NCBI RefSeq assembly: GCF_018403225.1
Contig: NZ_BOSG01000002.1
Span: 570,783-634,782 of the forward strand
Reading direction: 5' to 3'
Length of the DNA: 64,000 nt
Source of the DNA: Paenibacillus sp. J23TS9
Lineage (GTDB): Bacteria > Bacillota > Bacilli > Paenibacillales > Paenibacillaceae
Below the pieces are notes generated by a model, which saw nothing but the letters and a program-made list of their open reading frames with translations, was not told where the DNA came from and did not search any database. This document shows positions 18,017 through 26,659 of this stretch, piece after piece. Numbering within the stretch: the stretch's first letter is position 1; each line of letters starts with the position of its first letter. The translations under genes were made by a program, and so were the position numbers.

Positions 18017-19954
18017 TTACTCCACGGTAACATCGTCCCCATAAGCATATCCCGTGCCTGAAGGCTTGTACACATAAATCGTGGCTGCCGTGTTGGATGC
18101 CCCCGTCGTAAAGGTGATAGTACCGAGCGCGTAGGAGGTACTGGTGATGACGGCGTACTGCTCTGCTCCCCCATAATTCTTCACGCCGATCCGTACCGGC
18201 TGGCTGCTGTTATCTGTCTTGGCATAGCCCTTCAGCGTATACGTGGTGCTCGGCTGCAGCGTAATAATCTGCTCAGCCGATCCCGGTCCCCCGTTCAAAC
18301 GCAGGGCATAGCTGCCGCTTCTTGCATTACCACCGACCACGCTTGCTGTGTTCCAATTGGTCCATGGAGACAATGCGCCTGTTTCGAATCCTCCGTTCTT
18401 CACTGGATTCACTGGCGTTCCTTGTACGCCCACTCCGTTATAGGCCCCCCGGTTCGGCGCACTCGTCTGCGAGACCGCATTGCCCCAGTAATCCTTGCCG
18501 CCGTTACTGCTGACCGCCATGCCCGAACCCAGCGCCGGTGATCCCTTGAGCAACTTGTACCCGTCCGCCGTGCTCCGGTTTACGCCTGTTCCTGGCGCAG
18601 CAAGGAGTGGATTGGCCGTCGACTTGTTCGCGTCGGCAGGTTCTCCCGCTGTATGAACGCCGTAAATCGTATTGTATTTGAAGGTAAAGCTGGCAATGTT
18701 GGACAAGCCGTCCCATATGCCTCCCCCATCAAGATGCCAGATGTTGTTGTAGAAGGAAACGGACTTCGTATACCCGTCCCAGGAGCCCGCCACGATCGGC
18801 GAGGTCGTGCTTCCAGTCGGCAGATAGATGGTATTGTTGTAAACCAGCGTGTTGGTTGTCGGTCCGGCTAAATGAAAGGTACGCGCATAATCGTTTTGGC
18901 TGATATTATAGCGCACGATGCCGCCGTCATTCTTGGCGCCTCCCGGCTGGCAGATCAGCATGAATCCTCCGTCATTGTCATGACTGTAATTGTACTGGAC
19001 GATCGTCCGCGACTGGCCGTAGTCGATGTCGAAGCCCTGCCCGTCCTGGGTCGTGTTACCGTTAAACGCTTCGTTGTACTGAATGACGGTGTCATCCGCG
19101 TTCCAGGCCCATATGCCTGCATTCGCCGTTCCCGACCGCATGTTAAATCCGTTCACGGTGTTGTACTGCAGCACAGCTCCCTGCGTAGCCATCGGCACGA
19201 TACCATCGCCGCCGACATCGGTTACGTAGTTGTTCTCAATGACTACGTTCGTGCTTGGATACCAGTTATTCGTCCCGGTACAGCCGCTGTCGGTCCGGCA
19301 CCAATAATCGGAATTGACGTCAATGCCTGTCCGGTCCACGCGCGGCCCCACCGTATTTCCGTCGATACGCACATCGTTATAATTCGATTTGACGCTACCC
19401 GTTTTCGTGCGGATCTTGATGCCTCCACTGCCATTGCCGTCTTTTACGTTGTTGCCGTAAACATCGTGAACGTTATTGCCGATCACATAAATGTGATTCA
19501 GCAGACCTGCGCCTTCGTTTACGACATAAATGCCCATCCGGCGCGAACTCGCTCCGTTATCGTTTGTAATCTCCAGGTTTTTGATTTCCCAGTACTGCTG
19601 GTTATACAGATAAACGGCGGCCTCCTCGCCGTTTCCGTTCAGAAGCGGCGGGTTTCCGGTGCTGTAGGCATCGACGACAATCGGCGCCTGTGCGGTCCCG
19701 CTCCCTTTCGGCCACAATTTTCCGGTCCAAGAGCCTCCGCGTTTGAATACGATGCTGTCGCCAGGCTGAAACGTCGTTGCGTTCACCTTGTTCAGCGTTT
19801 TCCACGCAGCGGTTTGCGCGGTTCCCGTGTTGCTATCGCTGCCGCCTTGGGAATCCACGTAGTACATTGCAGCCGAGGCTGATACGGCAAAGAATGCTGC
19901 CCCGCATATCATTGAAAAAGCAGCCAACATCAATCCGCGCATGATCGTCTTCAT
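18017..19954 (-). CDS. secreted right-handed beta-helix protein with C-terminal carbohydrate-binding-like module
   Basis: About 645 residues from ATG 19954, which has GGAGG seven bases upstream; the open frame extends to 19990. A Sec signal peptide ends near VSASA. The mature start YYVDSQGGSDSNTG...AWKTLNKVN is typical of secreted parallel beta-helix proteins related to polysaccharide lyases. Many turns with N/D-rich repeats (VIENNYVTDVGGDGI, VQYNYSHDNDGGFML) follow to about residue 500. The last 125 residues (NGGFETGALSPWTNW onwards) look like a CBM_4_9-type sugar-binding domain. Catalytic residues could not be assigned, so lyase, hydrolase and pure binding roles all remain open. Second gene of its unit. 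Confidence 0.82.
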   Translation of the reverse strand: MKTIMRGLMLAAFSMICGAAFFAVSASAAMYYVDSQGGSDSNTGTAQTAAWKTLNKVNATTFQPGDSIVFKRGGSWTGKLWPKGSGTAQAPIVVDAYSTGNPPLLNGNGEEAAVYLYNQQYWEIKNLEITNDNGASSRRMGIYVVNEGAGLLNHIYVIGNNVHDVYGNNVKDGNGSGGIKIRTKTGSVKSNYNDVRIDGNTVGPRVDRTGIDVNSDYWCRTDSGCTGTNNWYPSTNVVIENNYVTDVGGDGIVPMATQGAVLQYNTVNGFNMRSGTANAGIWAWNADDTVIQYNEAFNGNTTQDGQGFDIDYGQSRTIVQYNYSHDNDGGFMLICQPGGAKNDGGIVRYNISQNDYARTFHLAGPTTNTLVYNNTIYLPTGSTTSPIVAGSWDGYTKSVSFYNNIWHLDGGGIWDGLSNIASFTFKYNTIYGVHTAGEPADANKSTANPLLAAPGTGVNRSTADGYKLLKGSPALGSGMAVSSNGGKDYWGNAVSQTSAPNRGAYNGVGVQGTPVNPVKNGGFETGALSPWTNWNTASVVGGNARSGSYALRLNGGPGSAEQIITLQPSTTYTLKGYAKTDNSSQPVRIGVKNYGGAEQYAVITSTSYALGTITFTTGASNTAATIYVYKPSGTGYAYGDDVTVE

Positions 19955-19986
19955 TTTGATTCCTCCATCCTTTTTAAATTCACGTG

Positions 19987-21000
19987 TCACTCCGCCTGAA
20001 GCGTGCCGTACAGTTCCGTCAGCCGAATCTTCGCCCCGGAAGCAAGCCCTTCGAGATAATCCCCGAAGCTCTTATCCTCATACCGCAGCATCACCTCCTC
20101 CCGGACTTCGTCAAAGGACAGATATCCCCCTTCGGTTCTTGCATCGCAGTAGAGAATGGCCTTGATTCCGTTCTCTTCCACCATCCCGCTTTCTCCCGGC
20201 TGCAAGCGGGCCGCGAGTTCATAGAATCCGCTCCGGTACTTGGCCATATCGCGATAATTATCCTCTTTGATGACCTCGACTCCAGTCAAGCCGGGCTTGT
20301 ATTTTCGCGACTCATAAAGCTTCATGAACGGAATTCCTCCGCCCTGCATCTGCTCCAGCAGAGCCTCTATGCGCCCGTTGGCCTCGTTTCGCTCCCGTTC
20401 CCCCGAACCCCCGTTTTTGTTCATAGAGAGCTCCGTTAATTTATAGATCCGGATGATATCGTGTTTTTTGGCAAGCTGATTACGGTTCTCCTCATAATAG
20501 GCACGAAGAGCTTTGTCTTCGACGTTCGGCTGCTTCTTCTTCCAAACCATCTTCAGTTGATTCAACGTCCTTGCATGCTTGTAATCATAATATGACTGCA
20601 AGGTAAACTGCCGCGGCCCGTAAATGACCTGCTTGCTCCGCACAGCTTCGTCTCTGCGCTTGTTTTCCTGCTCCAGCTCCGCGGAAAGCGAAGCATATGC
20701 GCCTTTTTCCGATATTCCCTGCCGGATGGCCTCCTGCTCGGCGGTCTTCACCTGGATGAGCGATTCCATCACCTGCTCCTTCAATGACTCGGACAACTTC
20801 CCGCCCTTCTCCTCCCGATAGCCACGCGTCTGCATGGCCAACAGTAAGAACTCTTCCTTGTCTACGGGTTCCATATTAATATAGGCCACAATGCCCGTAC
20901 GAGGATTTGCGGCATCATCATTCCGGATGAACATGACGGATAGCACCAAGGCTACACATACAGCGATAAAAATGGCCGATCCAGCAACTTTTCCCTTCAA
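19987..21000 (-). CDS. membrane-anchored SurA/PrsA-like protein (peptidyl-prolyl isomerase family)
   Basis: 337 residues. An N-terminal membrane segment (about 7-25) anchors an extracytoplasmic, Lys/Glu-rich helical protein with the SurA-type chaperone layout (KLSESLKEQVMESLIQVKTAEQEAIRQGI, later a parvulin-like C-terminal part LSFDEVREEVMLRYEDKSF). I cannot confirm an active isomerase centre. It lies 32 bp upstream of the secreted beta-helix gene, so a role in folding that protein is a reasonable guess. Confidence 0.7.
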   Translation of the reverse strand: MKGKVAGSAIFIAVCVALVLSVMFIRNDDAANPRTGIVAYINMEPVDKEEFLLLAMQTRGYREEKGGKLSESLKEQVMESLIQVKTAEQEAIRQGISEKGAYASLSAELEQENKRRDEAVRSKQVIYGPRQFTLQSYYDYKHARTLNQLKMVWKKKQPNVEDKALRAYYEENRNQLAKKHDIIRIYKLTELSMNKNGGSGERERNEANGRIEALLEQMQGGGIPFMKLYESRKYKPGLTGVEVIKEDNYRDMAKYRSGFYELAARLQPGESGMVEENGIKAILYCDARTEGGYLSFDEVREEVMLRYEDKSFGDYLEGLASGAKIRLTELYGTLQAE

Positions 21001-21018
21001 GTGATCACCGCCCTCCTT

Positions 21019-21104
21019 TTGGTAGCGCTTTCAAAATAGATTATAATGACCCCTATCTTTGCTTCGTATGATCATTTTTTAGTTGCCATATATCGGATCT
21101 TTAG
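21019..21104 (-). promoter_or_regulatory. second promoter with the same activator-type element, -10 and cre
   Basis: On the minus strand: CTAAAGATC (21096-21104), CTAAAAAA (21075-21082), ATACGAAG (21062-21069), 16 bp, TATAAT (21040-21045), 5 bp, then cre TTGAAAGCGCTACCAA (21019-21034). Every interval equals that at 17814-17899. It drives the SurA-like and beta-helix genes. Confidence 0.8.
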
Positions 21105-21126
21105 TTTTTGGCACATTCAACGCTCA

Positions 21127-21169
21127 AAAGCCCGCAAGGAGAGCAACAAGCACTCTTCTTACGGGCTTT
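21127..21169 (-). terminator. terminator of the zwf-gnd-tal operon
   Basis: Arms AAAGCCCGTAAG and CTTGCGGGCTTT on the minus strand, with further pairing inside the loop, followed by TT. Located directly after tal. Confidence 0.8.
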
Positions 21170-21197
21170 ATTATTAAAGAAGATATTTAAGGGTATC

Positions 21198-21863
21198 TTA
21201 TTTTGTAGCGTTTTTCCAGTCAGCTGCGAATTTGTCCATACCTTGATCCGTCAAAGGATGTTTTGCAAGCTGTGCGATAACACTGAATGGTACAGTCGCA
21301 ATATGCGCACCTGCCATAGCTACGCGGGTAACATGATCCGGATGGCGAACGGATGCAGCAATGATTTGCGAATCCAGGTTATGAATACGGAACAGCTCGG
21401 CAATTTTAGCTACCAGCAATACGCCATCTTCCGAAATATCATCCAAGCGGCCCAGGAATGGGGAAACATAAGTTGCTCCTGCACGTGCAGCCAGCAAGGC
21501 TTGGTTCACCGTAAAGATCAGGGTAACGTTTGTTTTAACGCCTTTTTTAGTCAGGTAGCGGCATGCTTCAAGACCCTCTAAAGTCATTGGAAGCTTGATC
21601 GTGATATTTTTGTCTCCGCCGTTGATCTTGATCAGCTCATTCGCTTGCGCGATCATCTCTTCTGCTGTTTCAGCATCCGGGGTTACTTCAGCAGATACCG
21701 ATTCAACCTCAGGAACGGCTTGCAAAATTTCAGCAATACGGTCTTCAAATTTCACGCCTTCTTTGGCAACCAGTGAAGGGTTGGTTGTTACACCGGAAAG
21801 TACACCGACTTTGTATGCCTTTTTAATATCATCAAGATTCGCAGTATCGATAAAAAATTTCAT
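21198..21863 (-). CDS. tal: transaldolase (short TalC/Fsa-type)
   Basis: 221 residues, class I aldolase of the non-oxidative pentose phosphate pathway: transfers dihydroxyacetone between sedoheptulose 7-phosphate and glyceraldehyde 3-phosphate. [16 protein letters not shown] and [14 protein letters not shown] are typical of the family; the Schiff-base lysine is in ITIKLPMT. Length matches the short transaldolase/fructose-6-phosphate aldolase family. The genome context (after zwf and gnd) favours transaldolase. Confidence 0.92.
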   Translation of the reverse strand: MKFFIDTANLDDIKKAYKVGVLSGVTTNPSLVAKEGVKFEDRIAEILQAVPEVESVSAEVTPDAETAEEMIAQANELIKINGGDKNITIKLPMTLEGLEACRYLTKKGVKTNVTLIFTVNQALLAARAGATYVSPFLGRLDDISEDGVLLVAKIAELFRIHNLDSQIIAASVRHPDHVTRVAMAGAHIATVPFSVIAQLAKHPLTDQGMDKFAADWKNATK

Positions 21864-21895
21864 GATTCTCTACCTCCATATTTTGTATTTTGTGA

Positions 21896-22789
21896 TTAGT
21901 TCTTAATTACAGCATGACCGCCAAACTCGTTGCGGAGCGCCGCAACCACTTTACCAGTGAACGAATCGTTTTCAAGAGAACGATAACGCATCAGCAGGGA
22001 CAATGCAATAACCGGAGTAGCGGTCTGCAGATCGAGCGCGGTCTCCACGGTCCATTTGCCCTCACCGGAAGACTGCATGATACCCTTGATGTCATCCAGC
22101 TTCGCATCCTTGGAGAAGGCCTGCTCAGTCAGCTCCATGAGCCACGAACGGATAACGGAACCGTTATTCCATACGCGAGCGACTTTCTCATAATCATAAT
22201 CAAAGTCGCTTTTTTCAAGCAGCTCGAAGCCCTCGCCGATGGCAGCCATCATGCCGTATTCCACGCCGTTATGGACCATTTTCAGGAAATGTCCGCTGCC
22301 GGCTTTACCTGCGTAGAGGTAACCATTTTCAACCGATGTATCTTTAAAGATCGGCTCCACAATATTCCAGGCTTCTTGATCTCCACCGATCATATAGCAT
22401 GCACCATTACGTGCGCCTTCCATACCGCCGGAAGTACCCACATCGAGGAAGCTCACGCCGATTTCCTTGAGCTTGTTATATCTGGCAATGGATTCTTTAT
22501 AATGTGAGTTTCCTGCTTCAATTACAATATCGCCTTGCTCGAGAAGCGGCGACACTTCGTCGATAACAGAATCAACAACCGAATGCGGAACCATGATCCA
22601 AACGATTCTTGGGGATTCCAAAGCGGCAACGAGCTCTTTCAAGCTTGCAGCGCCTTCGGCACCTTTGCTTTTCATGTCTGCAACCGCAGCGGTATTCAAA
22701 TCAAAAGCAACAACGTTATGGTTATGATCCAAAAGATTTTGTCCCAGATTCAAACCCATTTTTCCTAATCCAACTAATCCGACTTTCAT
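21896..22789 (-). CDS. gnd: 6-phosphogluconate dehydrogenase, decarboxylating (short YqeC type)
   Basis: 297 residues. Converts 6-phosphogluconate to ribulose 5-phosphate and CO2. Rossmann motif GLVGLGKMGLNLGQNL at the N-terminus, substrate-binding segments DVGTSGGMEGARNG and KMVHNGVEYGMM. It is the short form (about 300 residues, like B. subtilis YqeC), not the 470-residue Gnd/GntZ; short forms are often NAD-dependent, and the acidic residue at the end of the second strand (VAFDLN) fits NAD rather than NADP. Lies between zwf and tal. Confidence 0.9.
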   Translation of the reverse strand: MKVGLVGLGKMGLNLGQNLLDHNHNVVAFDLNTAAVADMKSKGAEGAASLKELVAALESPRIVWIMVPHSVVDSVIDEVSPLLEQGDIVIEAGNSHYKESIARYNKLKEIGVSFLDVGTSGGMEGARNGACYMIGGDQEAWNIVEPIFKDTSVENGYLYAGKAGSGHFLKMVHNGVEYGMMAAIGEGFELLEKSDFDYDYEKVARVWNNGSVIRSWLMELTEQAFSKDAKLDDIKGIMQSSGEGKWTVETALDLQTATPVIALSLLMRYRSLENDSFTGKVVAALRNEFGGHAVIKN

Positions 22790-22858
22790 TTTATTACCTC
22801 CACACCATGCTGTTTTTATCTATTTTTATATTACTTAACCAGTATGATCATAAACCCG

Positions 22859-24376
22859 TCAGGATTGAGTAACCAATTCCTTCTTATCAGCCTTTTGGGC
22901 AGCTGGTGCTTTATCAAGCCACCACTCGAATCCATCCGCTTTAACCAATTGATCAGAAGCCTCAGGTCCATTCGATCCTGCCGGATAATACGACATAGGG
23001 ATCAAATCCTGCTCAAATGCATCGAGGATTGGCTGCACATATTCCCAGGAAAGCTCAACTTCATCCCAGTGGGCGAAGAAGGTGGAATCGCCGCGGACAG
23101 CATCAAAAATCAGGTTTTCGTAGGCTTCCGGCAATTCCTTTTCATTGGAGAAGAAGTTAATGCGCATTGGCTCAAGCTTCTCGGTGTTGAGTGGATCCTT
23201 TTTATTCAACTGAATAAAGATACCTTCATTCGGGTTAATTTCGATGACCAGAAGATTAGGGTCGCTTGTGGTAGTTTGTCCTTTTAAAGGCTCTTTAAAT
23301 TCAATAACGATCCGCGTAGATTTTTCCGCCATTCTTTTTCCTGTACGAATATAGAAAGGAACTTCACTCCAGAAGTAATTATCAATCCATAAACGGAGAG
23401 CGATGAAGGTATCATTTTTTGAGTCTTTTGGAACGTTCGGTTCATCGGTATAGCCTTGTACTGACTTTCCTTGCAATTCTCCCGCTGTGTATTGACCGCG
23501 GATAACATTCTTCGCGATGTCCTCCATTTGCAGCGGACGCAGGGATTCCATGACATTTTTCTTCTTCATCCGGACTTCGCTCGCATCACTCTTCCGGGGA
23601 AGTCGCATGCTGATCATCATGAGAAGCTGGAGCATATGGTTCTGCACCATATCACGGATGGCTCCGGATTTATCGTAATATCCTGCTCTTTCTTCAACAC
23701 CAACCGTCTCACTCGCCGTAATTTGAACGTTGGCGATATGATGATTGGACCATAGGGCCTTCAAAATAGGATTCGAGGATTCGAGGATTTCGAGATTCTG
23801 CACCATCGATTTGCCAAGGTAATGGTCAATCCGGTAAATTTCGCTTTCATCAAAAGCTTTGCTGAGCTGTTCATTGAGATGCCGTGCCGATTTCAAATCA
23901 CGTCCGAACGGTTTCTCGATAATCAGCCGCTTCCAGCCATTAGTTGAGCCAAGACCGCTCTCCTTAATGTTCAAAGCGATGACATCAAAAAATTCCGGTC
24001 CGACCGAGAGGTAAAACATGCGGTTTTCCGGAATGCCTAGCTCCTGCTCACGTGACTCTACAAGACTCCGCAGCTTCTGATAATCCTCCACATGAGTCGC
24101 ATCCAGCGCAGAATAACGAATCGATTGCAGGAAAGCCTCTACGACAGCGGGATCGTTTGCCGCTCTTCTTGAAAAAGTCTGCAGCGACTTCGCTACAACC
24201 TGTTGAAACTCTGTATGTGACTGCTCTTTTCTTCCCAGAGCAATGATCGAGAATGCTTCAGGCATTTTGTTATCTATATACAGATTGAATAAGGCAGGGT
24301 ATATTTTTCTCTTCGCTAAATCCCCTGTCCCTCCAAATAAGACAAATGACATATTGTCCACCGTTAACTCCTCCAT
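22859..24376 (-). CDS. zwf: glucose-6-phosphate 1-dehydrogenase
   Basis: About 505 residues. First enzyme of the oxidative pentose phosphate pathway. NADP-binding motif FGGTGDLAKRK, active-site motif RIDHYLGK and IIEKPFGRD are all present. The frame is open to 24472, but family alignment places the start at ATG 24376 (MEELTVDNMSFV) or ATG 24355 (MSFVLFGG), which has GGTGGA close upstream. The first would have its Shine-Dalgarno too near. First gene of the zwf-gnd-tal unit, with a 69-bp gap to gnd. Confidence 0.93.
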   Translation of the reverse strand: MEELTVDNMSFVLFGGTGDLAKRKIYPALFNLYIDNKMPEAFSIIALGRKEQSHTEFQQVVAKSLQTFSRRAANDPAVVEAFLQSIRYSALDATHVEDYQKLRSLVESREQELGIPENRMFYLSVGPEFFDVIALNIKESGLGSTNGWKRLIIEKPFGRDLKSARHLNEQLSKAFDESEIYRIDHYLGKSMVQNLEILESSNPILKALWSNHHIANVQITASETVGVEERAGYYDKSGAIRDMVQNHMLQLLMMISMRLPRKSDASEVRMKKKNVMESLRPLQMEDIAKNVIRGQYTAGELQGKSVQGYTDEPNVPKDSKNDTFIALRLWIDNYFWSEVPFYIRTGKRMAEKSTRIVIEFKEPLKGQTTTSDPNLLVIEINPNEGIFIQLNKKDPLNTEKLEPMRINFFSNEKELPEAYENLIFDAVRGDSTFFAHWDEVELSWEYVQPILDAFEQDLIPMSYYPAGSNGPEASDQLVKADGFEWWLDKAPAAQKADKKELVTQS

Positions 24377-24423
24377 TCCACCATAAAACATAAGCTGCCG
24401 GCAGCAGTTTTCACTGCATATAT

Positions 24424-24488
24424 GGTTACTAAAAATAACCCGATTACTTAACATGGGCAATATTAAACCCATTTTTCCGCCCTGTCAA
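24424..24488 (-). promoter_or_regulatory. zwf promoter with candidate HxlR operator
   Basis: Minus-strand TTGACA (24483-24488), 17 bp, TAATAT (24460-24465). Just downstream of the start site lies GGTTACT-N13-TTACT (forward orientation, 24424-24448). An inverted copy with identical N13 spacing precedes the hxlR-family gene. Confidence 0.7.
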
Positions 24489-24603
24489 ACATTTTTTGTC
24501 CAAATTATGAACAACCCTTTTCCCCCTTAAATGATAGCGTTTCCGTGATATTATGTTGTATAATTGCTTAAATGCCATCATAAATGCATGATATGGACTG
24601 CAT

Positions 24604-24628
24604 AGTAACTTGATCATATTTAGTAACC
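24604..24628 (+). promoter_or_regulatory. candidate HxlR autoregulatory site
   Basis: AGTAA-N13-AGTAACC, the exact inverse layout of the zwf-side site. It lies 23 bp before the regulator ATG and downstream of a TATAAT at 24559-24564, so binding could block transcription of the regulator gene. Confidence 0.6.
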
Positions 24629-24651
24629 GTGGGAGGAAGGAGTGAGTAAAA

Positions 24652-24972
24652 ATGAATGATGAAAAACACGAAAATCCATTATGTGAAAAAATAGAAATCG
24701 CCTATCAGATTACAGGTAAAAAATGGGTCAATCTCATTATCCATACCTTGATGGACGAACCCAAACGTTTCAGTGAGATTCAGGCCTATATTCCCGATCT
24801 TAGTAAGCGCATGCTTAATGAGCGGATCAAGGAATTAGAGGATAGCGGAATTATTATCCGTAACGTCATTACAGAACGCCCCGTTCGTATCGAGTATTCC
24901 TTGACCAGAAAAGGGACGGAACTCGGAAGAGCCCTGCGGGCAGTGGAGGAATGGGCTGAGAAATGGTACTAG
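24652..24972 (+). CDS. HxlR-family transcriptional regulator (YodB-like)
   Basis: 106 residues, ATG after GGAGGAAGGAG. Winged helix-turn-helix protein. The segment PLCEKIEIAYQITGKKW with one Cys (residue 11), followed by NLIIHTLMDEPKRFSEI, closely resembles B. subtilis YodB, in which the single N-terminal Cys senses quinones and diamide. It is divergent from zwf-gnd-tal, and paired sites suggest that it controls both itself and the NADPH-producing pathway. The redox-sensing role and target are inferred. Confidence 0.88.
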   Translation: MNDEKHENPLCEKIEIAYQITGKKWVNLIIHTLMDEPKRFSEIQAYIPDLSKRMLNERIKELEDSGIIIRNVITERPVRIEYSLTRKGTELGRALRAVEEWAEKWY

Positions 24973-24998
24973 CTGTTATGTGTTCTTGCTACGCCGTT

Positions 24999-25014
24999 TT
25001 GTTAGCGTTTACAA
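24999..25014. promoter_or_regulatory. orphan cre site
   Basis: The minus strand reads TTGTAAACGCTAACAA, a full match to the CcpA consensus WTGNAANCGNWNNCAW. It lies between the ends of two convergent genes with no evident promoter, so its role is unclear. Confidence 0.55.
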
Positions 25015-25075
25015 ACCAAATTATGTAACTTTAGTCATATAAAATTCACTTGTTTTCTTCTGTTTTTTCATAAAA

Positions 25076-25103
25076 AGATTCTGCATCTAAAGATGCAGAA
25101 TCT
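25076..25103 (-). terminator. terminator of the DsrE-like gene
   Basis: 13-bp perfect stem AGATTCTGCATCT / AGATGCAGAATCT with a 2-base loop; on the minus strand it is followed by TTTTTA. Confidence 0.8.
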
Positions 25104-25166
25104 GTAGCAATCGCCGTATGCTGTTTTTTCAATGAACGAGTCGAAAATTCATCTCTGCCAGCCCTC

Positions 25167-25505
25167 TTAAGCCAGTGTCATCACTTCATATTTGTCTGCC
25201 AGCTCCATAAAATGTCCCATACTTGAAATTTCACCGGCTGTCAGCTTCTCGCGAACATCGTAATAGTCCACGCAAGTGGCACAGGCCAGCACGGGCACAC
25301 CTTTGCCCTCCAGCTCCTTCAGATGCACGGAAGCCAGAGACAATTCCGTCAGTGCAAGCACGCCCCGATTCGCGCAAAAGATGGCCGCAGGCAGCTGCTC
25401 GCGCTGCTTCAGCAGTGTGAAAAACGTTTCCAAAATCTGCGCACCCAGCCCCGGATCACCGTTTCCCATACTGTCGGTGGTCAGAAAAATAACTTTATTT
25501 TGCAT
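25167..25505 (-). CDS. DsrE/YedF-like small sulfur-carrier family protein
   Basis: 112 residues, soluble. DsrE-fold pattern: N-terminal strand VIFLTTDSMGNGD, LGAQILETFFTLL, and a cysteine pair in VLACATCVDYYDVREKL. It resembles the C-terminal domain of YedF, but lacks the N-terminal TusA domain of that protein. Such proteins move sulfur or act in selenium-linked metabolism; partner unknown. Stands alone with its own terminator. Confidence 0.75.
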   Translation of the reverse strand: MQNKVIFLTTDSMGNGDPGLGAQILETFFTLLKQREQLPAAIFCANRGVLALTELSLASVHLKELEGKGVPVLACATCVDYYDVREKLTAGEISSMGHFMELADKYEVMTLA

Positions 25506-25630
25506 TCCAATCCATCCTTTCCGTCCTTATAATCTCATAATCACTTCCAACGATAGCCCACGTCCGGCTAAAGAGCAACCACAGGGCCGGCGCTCCCATG
25601 ATCATCCGGCTCATAGTTATAGTTGTTTTA

Positions 25631-26050
25631 TTATTTTTTTATATTAATACTGGATGTAATAGAAAATCCAAATATAACACTTGAAATCATAGGAATATGG
25701 TCATTTACGAGAATGTATGAAAAAATCGGCTCATTGAAATGAAATAATCCTGAATATGCCCAAATATAACTCATAGAAACGATGAAGGATGGTAGAGTAA
25801 GTAACAAAAGTCTAGATATATCAATACGTGAACTCCCTTTAGCTTTAATTAGGCCATTTAAACCCAGCAGAGCTCCAATACCCCCGTAACAAACAATGAT
25901 TACGACCGTTATATATATCGGACTAAAATTGAAGCTCTCTCTTGCCTGGGCATAATGATTGGCGATTAACTTTGATCCAGTAGTGAGCAGTGCGATAATT
26001 AATACCAAATAAATTAAATTACCCATAAAGCTGTTTTGAATTTTTTTCAT
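25631..26050 (-). CDS. small integral membrane protein, function unknown
   Basis: 139 residues, four predicted membrane segments (about 10-30, 45-66, 80-100 and 115-135) and a short basic C-terminus. ATG preceded by GAGAGGGGGG. I recognise no family. Base composition is more AT-rich than its neighbours, as often in recently acquired genes. Confidence 0.65.
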   Translation of the reverse strand: MKKIQNSFMGNLIYLVLIIALLTTGSKLIANHYAQARESFNFSPIYITVVIIVCYGGIGALLGLNGLIKAKGSSRIDISRLLLLTLPSFIVSMSYIWAYSGLFHFNEPIFSYILVNDHIPMISSVIFGFSITSSINIKK

Positions 26051-26278
26051 GTAATTCCCCCCTCTCTTTAATTGGGTGGTTCCTTATTTGTCCAATATGT
26101 TTAATTGTTATTATATATGTAATGTTTAGGTAATCCTTCAATAAATTATAAATCGATATGAAACTCAAGAATTATGAACCAATAGTCAGATAAGCTAATT
26201 GTTCAGCAACCGTTGTACGAAAATAGTATGTTTTCCGCTCGGCTGCATGAGGAGCTTTAGAAACCCTCTAAAATAAAG

Positions 26279-26320
26279 AAGCCGCTGTCCCAAAGGTTTC
26301 GTCACGGGCAGCGGCTTTTT
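26279..26320. terminator. terminator after the SMR transporter gene
   Basis: Arms AAGCCGCTG(T/C)CC and GGGCAGCGGCTT with a 14-base loop; A-run and T-run on both sides permit function in both directions. Confidence 0.83.
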
Positions 26321-26332
26321 AATATCTAATAT

Positions 26333-26659
26333 TCAATGGGCGGCCCCCTTCAGATTGATGATTACGACACCCAGCATAATAAGCACAAGTCCTGCCGCGG
26401 TCGTCATGCTGGCCGCCTCCTTCCAAACAACAATACCGATAATGGCGGTCACCGCCGTTCCGACACCTGACCAGATTGCGTAGGCTGTGCCAATCGGAAT
26501 ATGCTGAAGTGTGATCGAAAGCGCATAAAAGGCGATGCCAAAACCCAGCACGGTCGCCAGACTTGGCAGCCATTTGGAAAATCCCTCCGACGCTTTAAGC
26601 ATCGAAGTGCCAAACAGTTCAGAAGCAATGGCAACAGCCAAAAACAGATAAGCCTTCAT
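26333..26659 (-). CDS. small multidrug resistance (SMR) family transporter
   Basis: 108 residues, four membrane helices. The essential membrane Glu14 is in AIASELFGTSMLK; GTAYAIWSGVGT and the GIVVWKE loop are family signatures of the EmrE/QacC type. Works as an antiparallel dimer exchanging protons for cationic compounds. Many Firmicutes encode SMR subunits in pairs; here only one is present, and the ATG overlaps the stop of a decayed upstream frame (GGATGA). Confidence 0.9.
   Translation of the reverse strand: MKAYLFLAVAIASELFGTSMLKASEGFSKWLPSLATVLGFGIAFYALSITLQHIPIGTAYAIWSGVGTAVTAIIGIVVWKEAASMTTAAGLVLIMLGVVIINLKGAAH

Noticed and set aside
18872..19882. 336-codon plus-strand ORF opposite the beta-helix gene
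   Set aside because: No Shine-Dalgarno and no recognisable domain; the repetitive minus-strand gene with signal peptide and CBM-like end explains the region.
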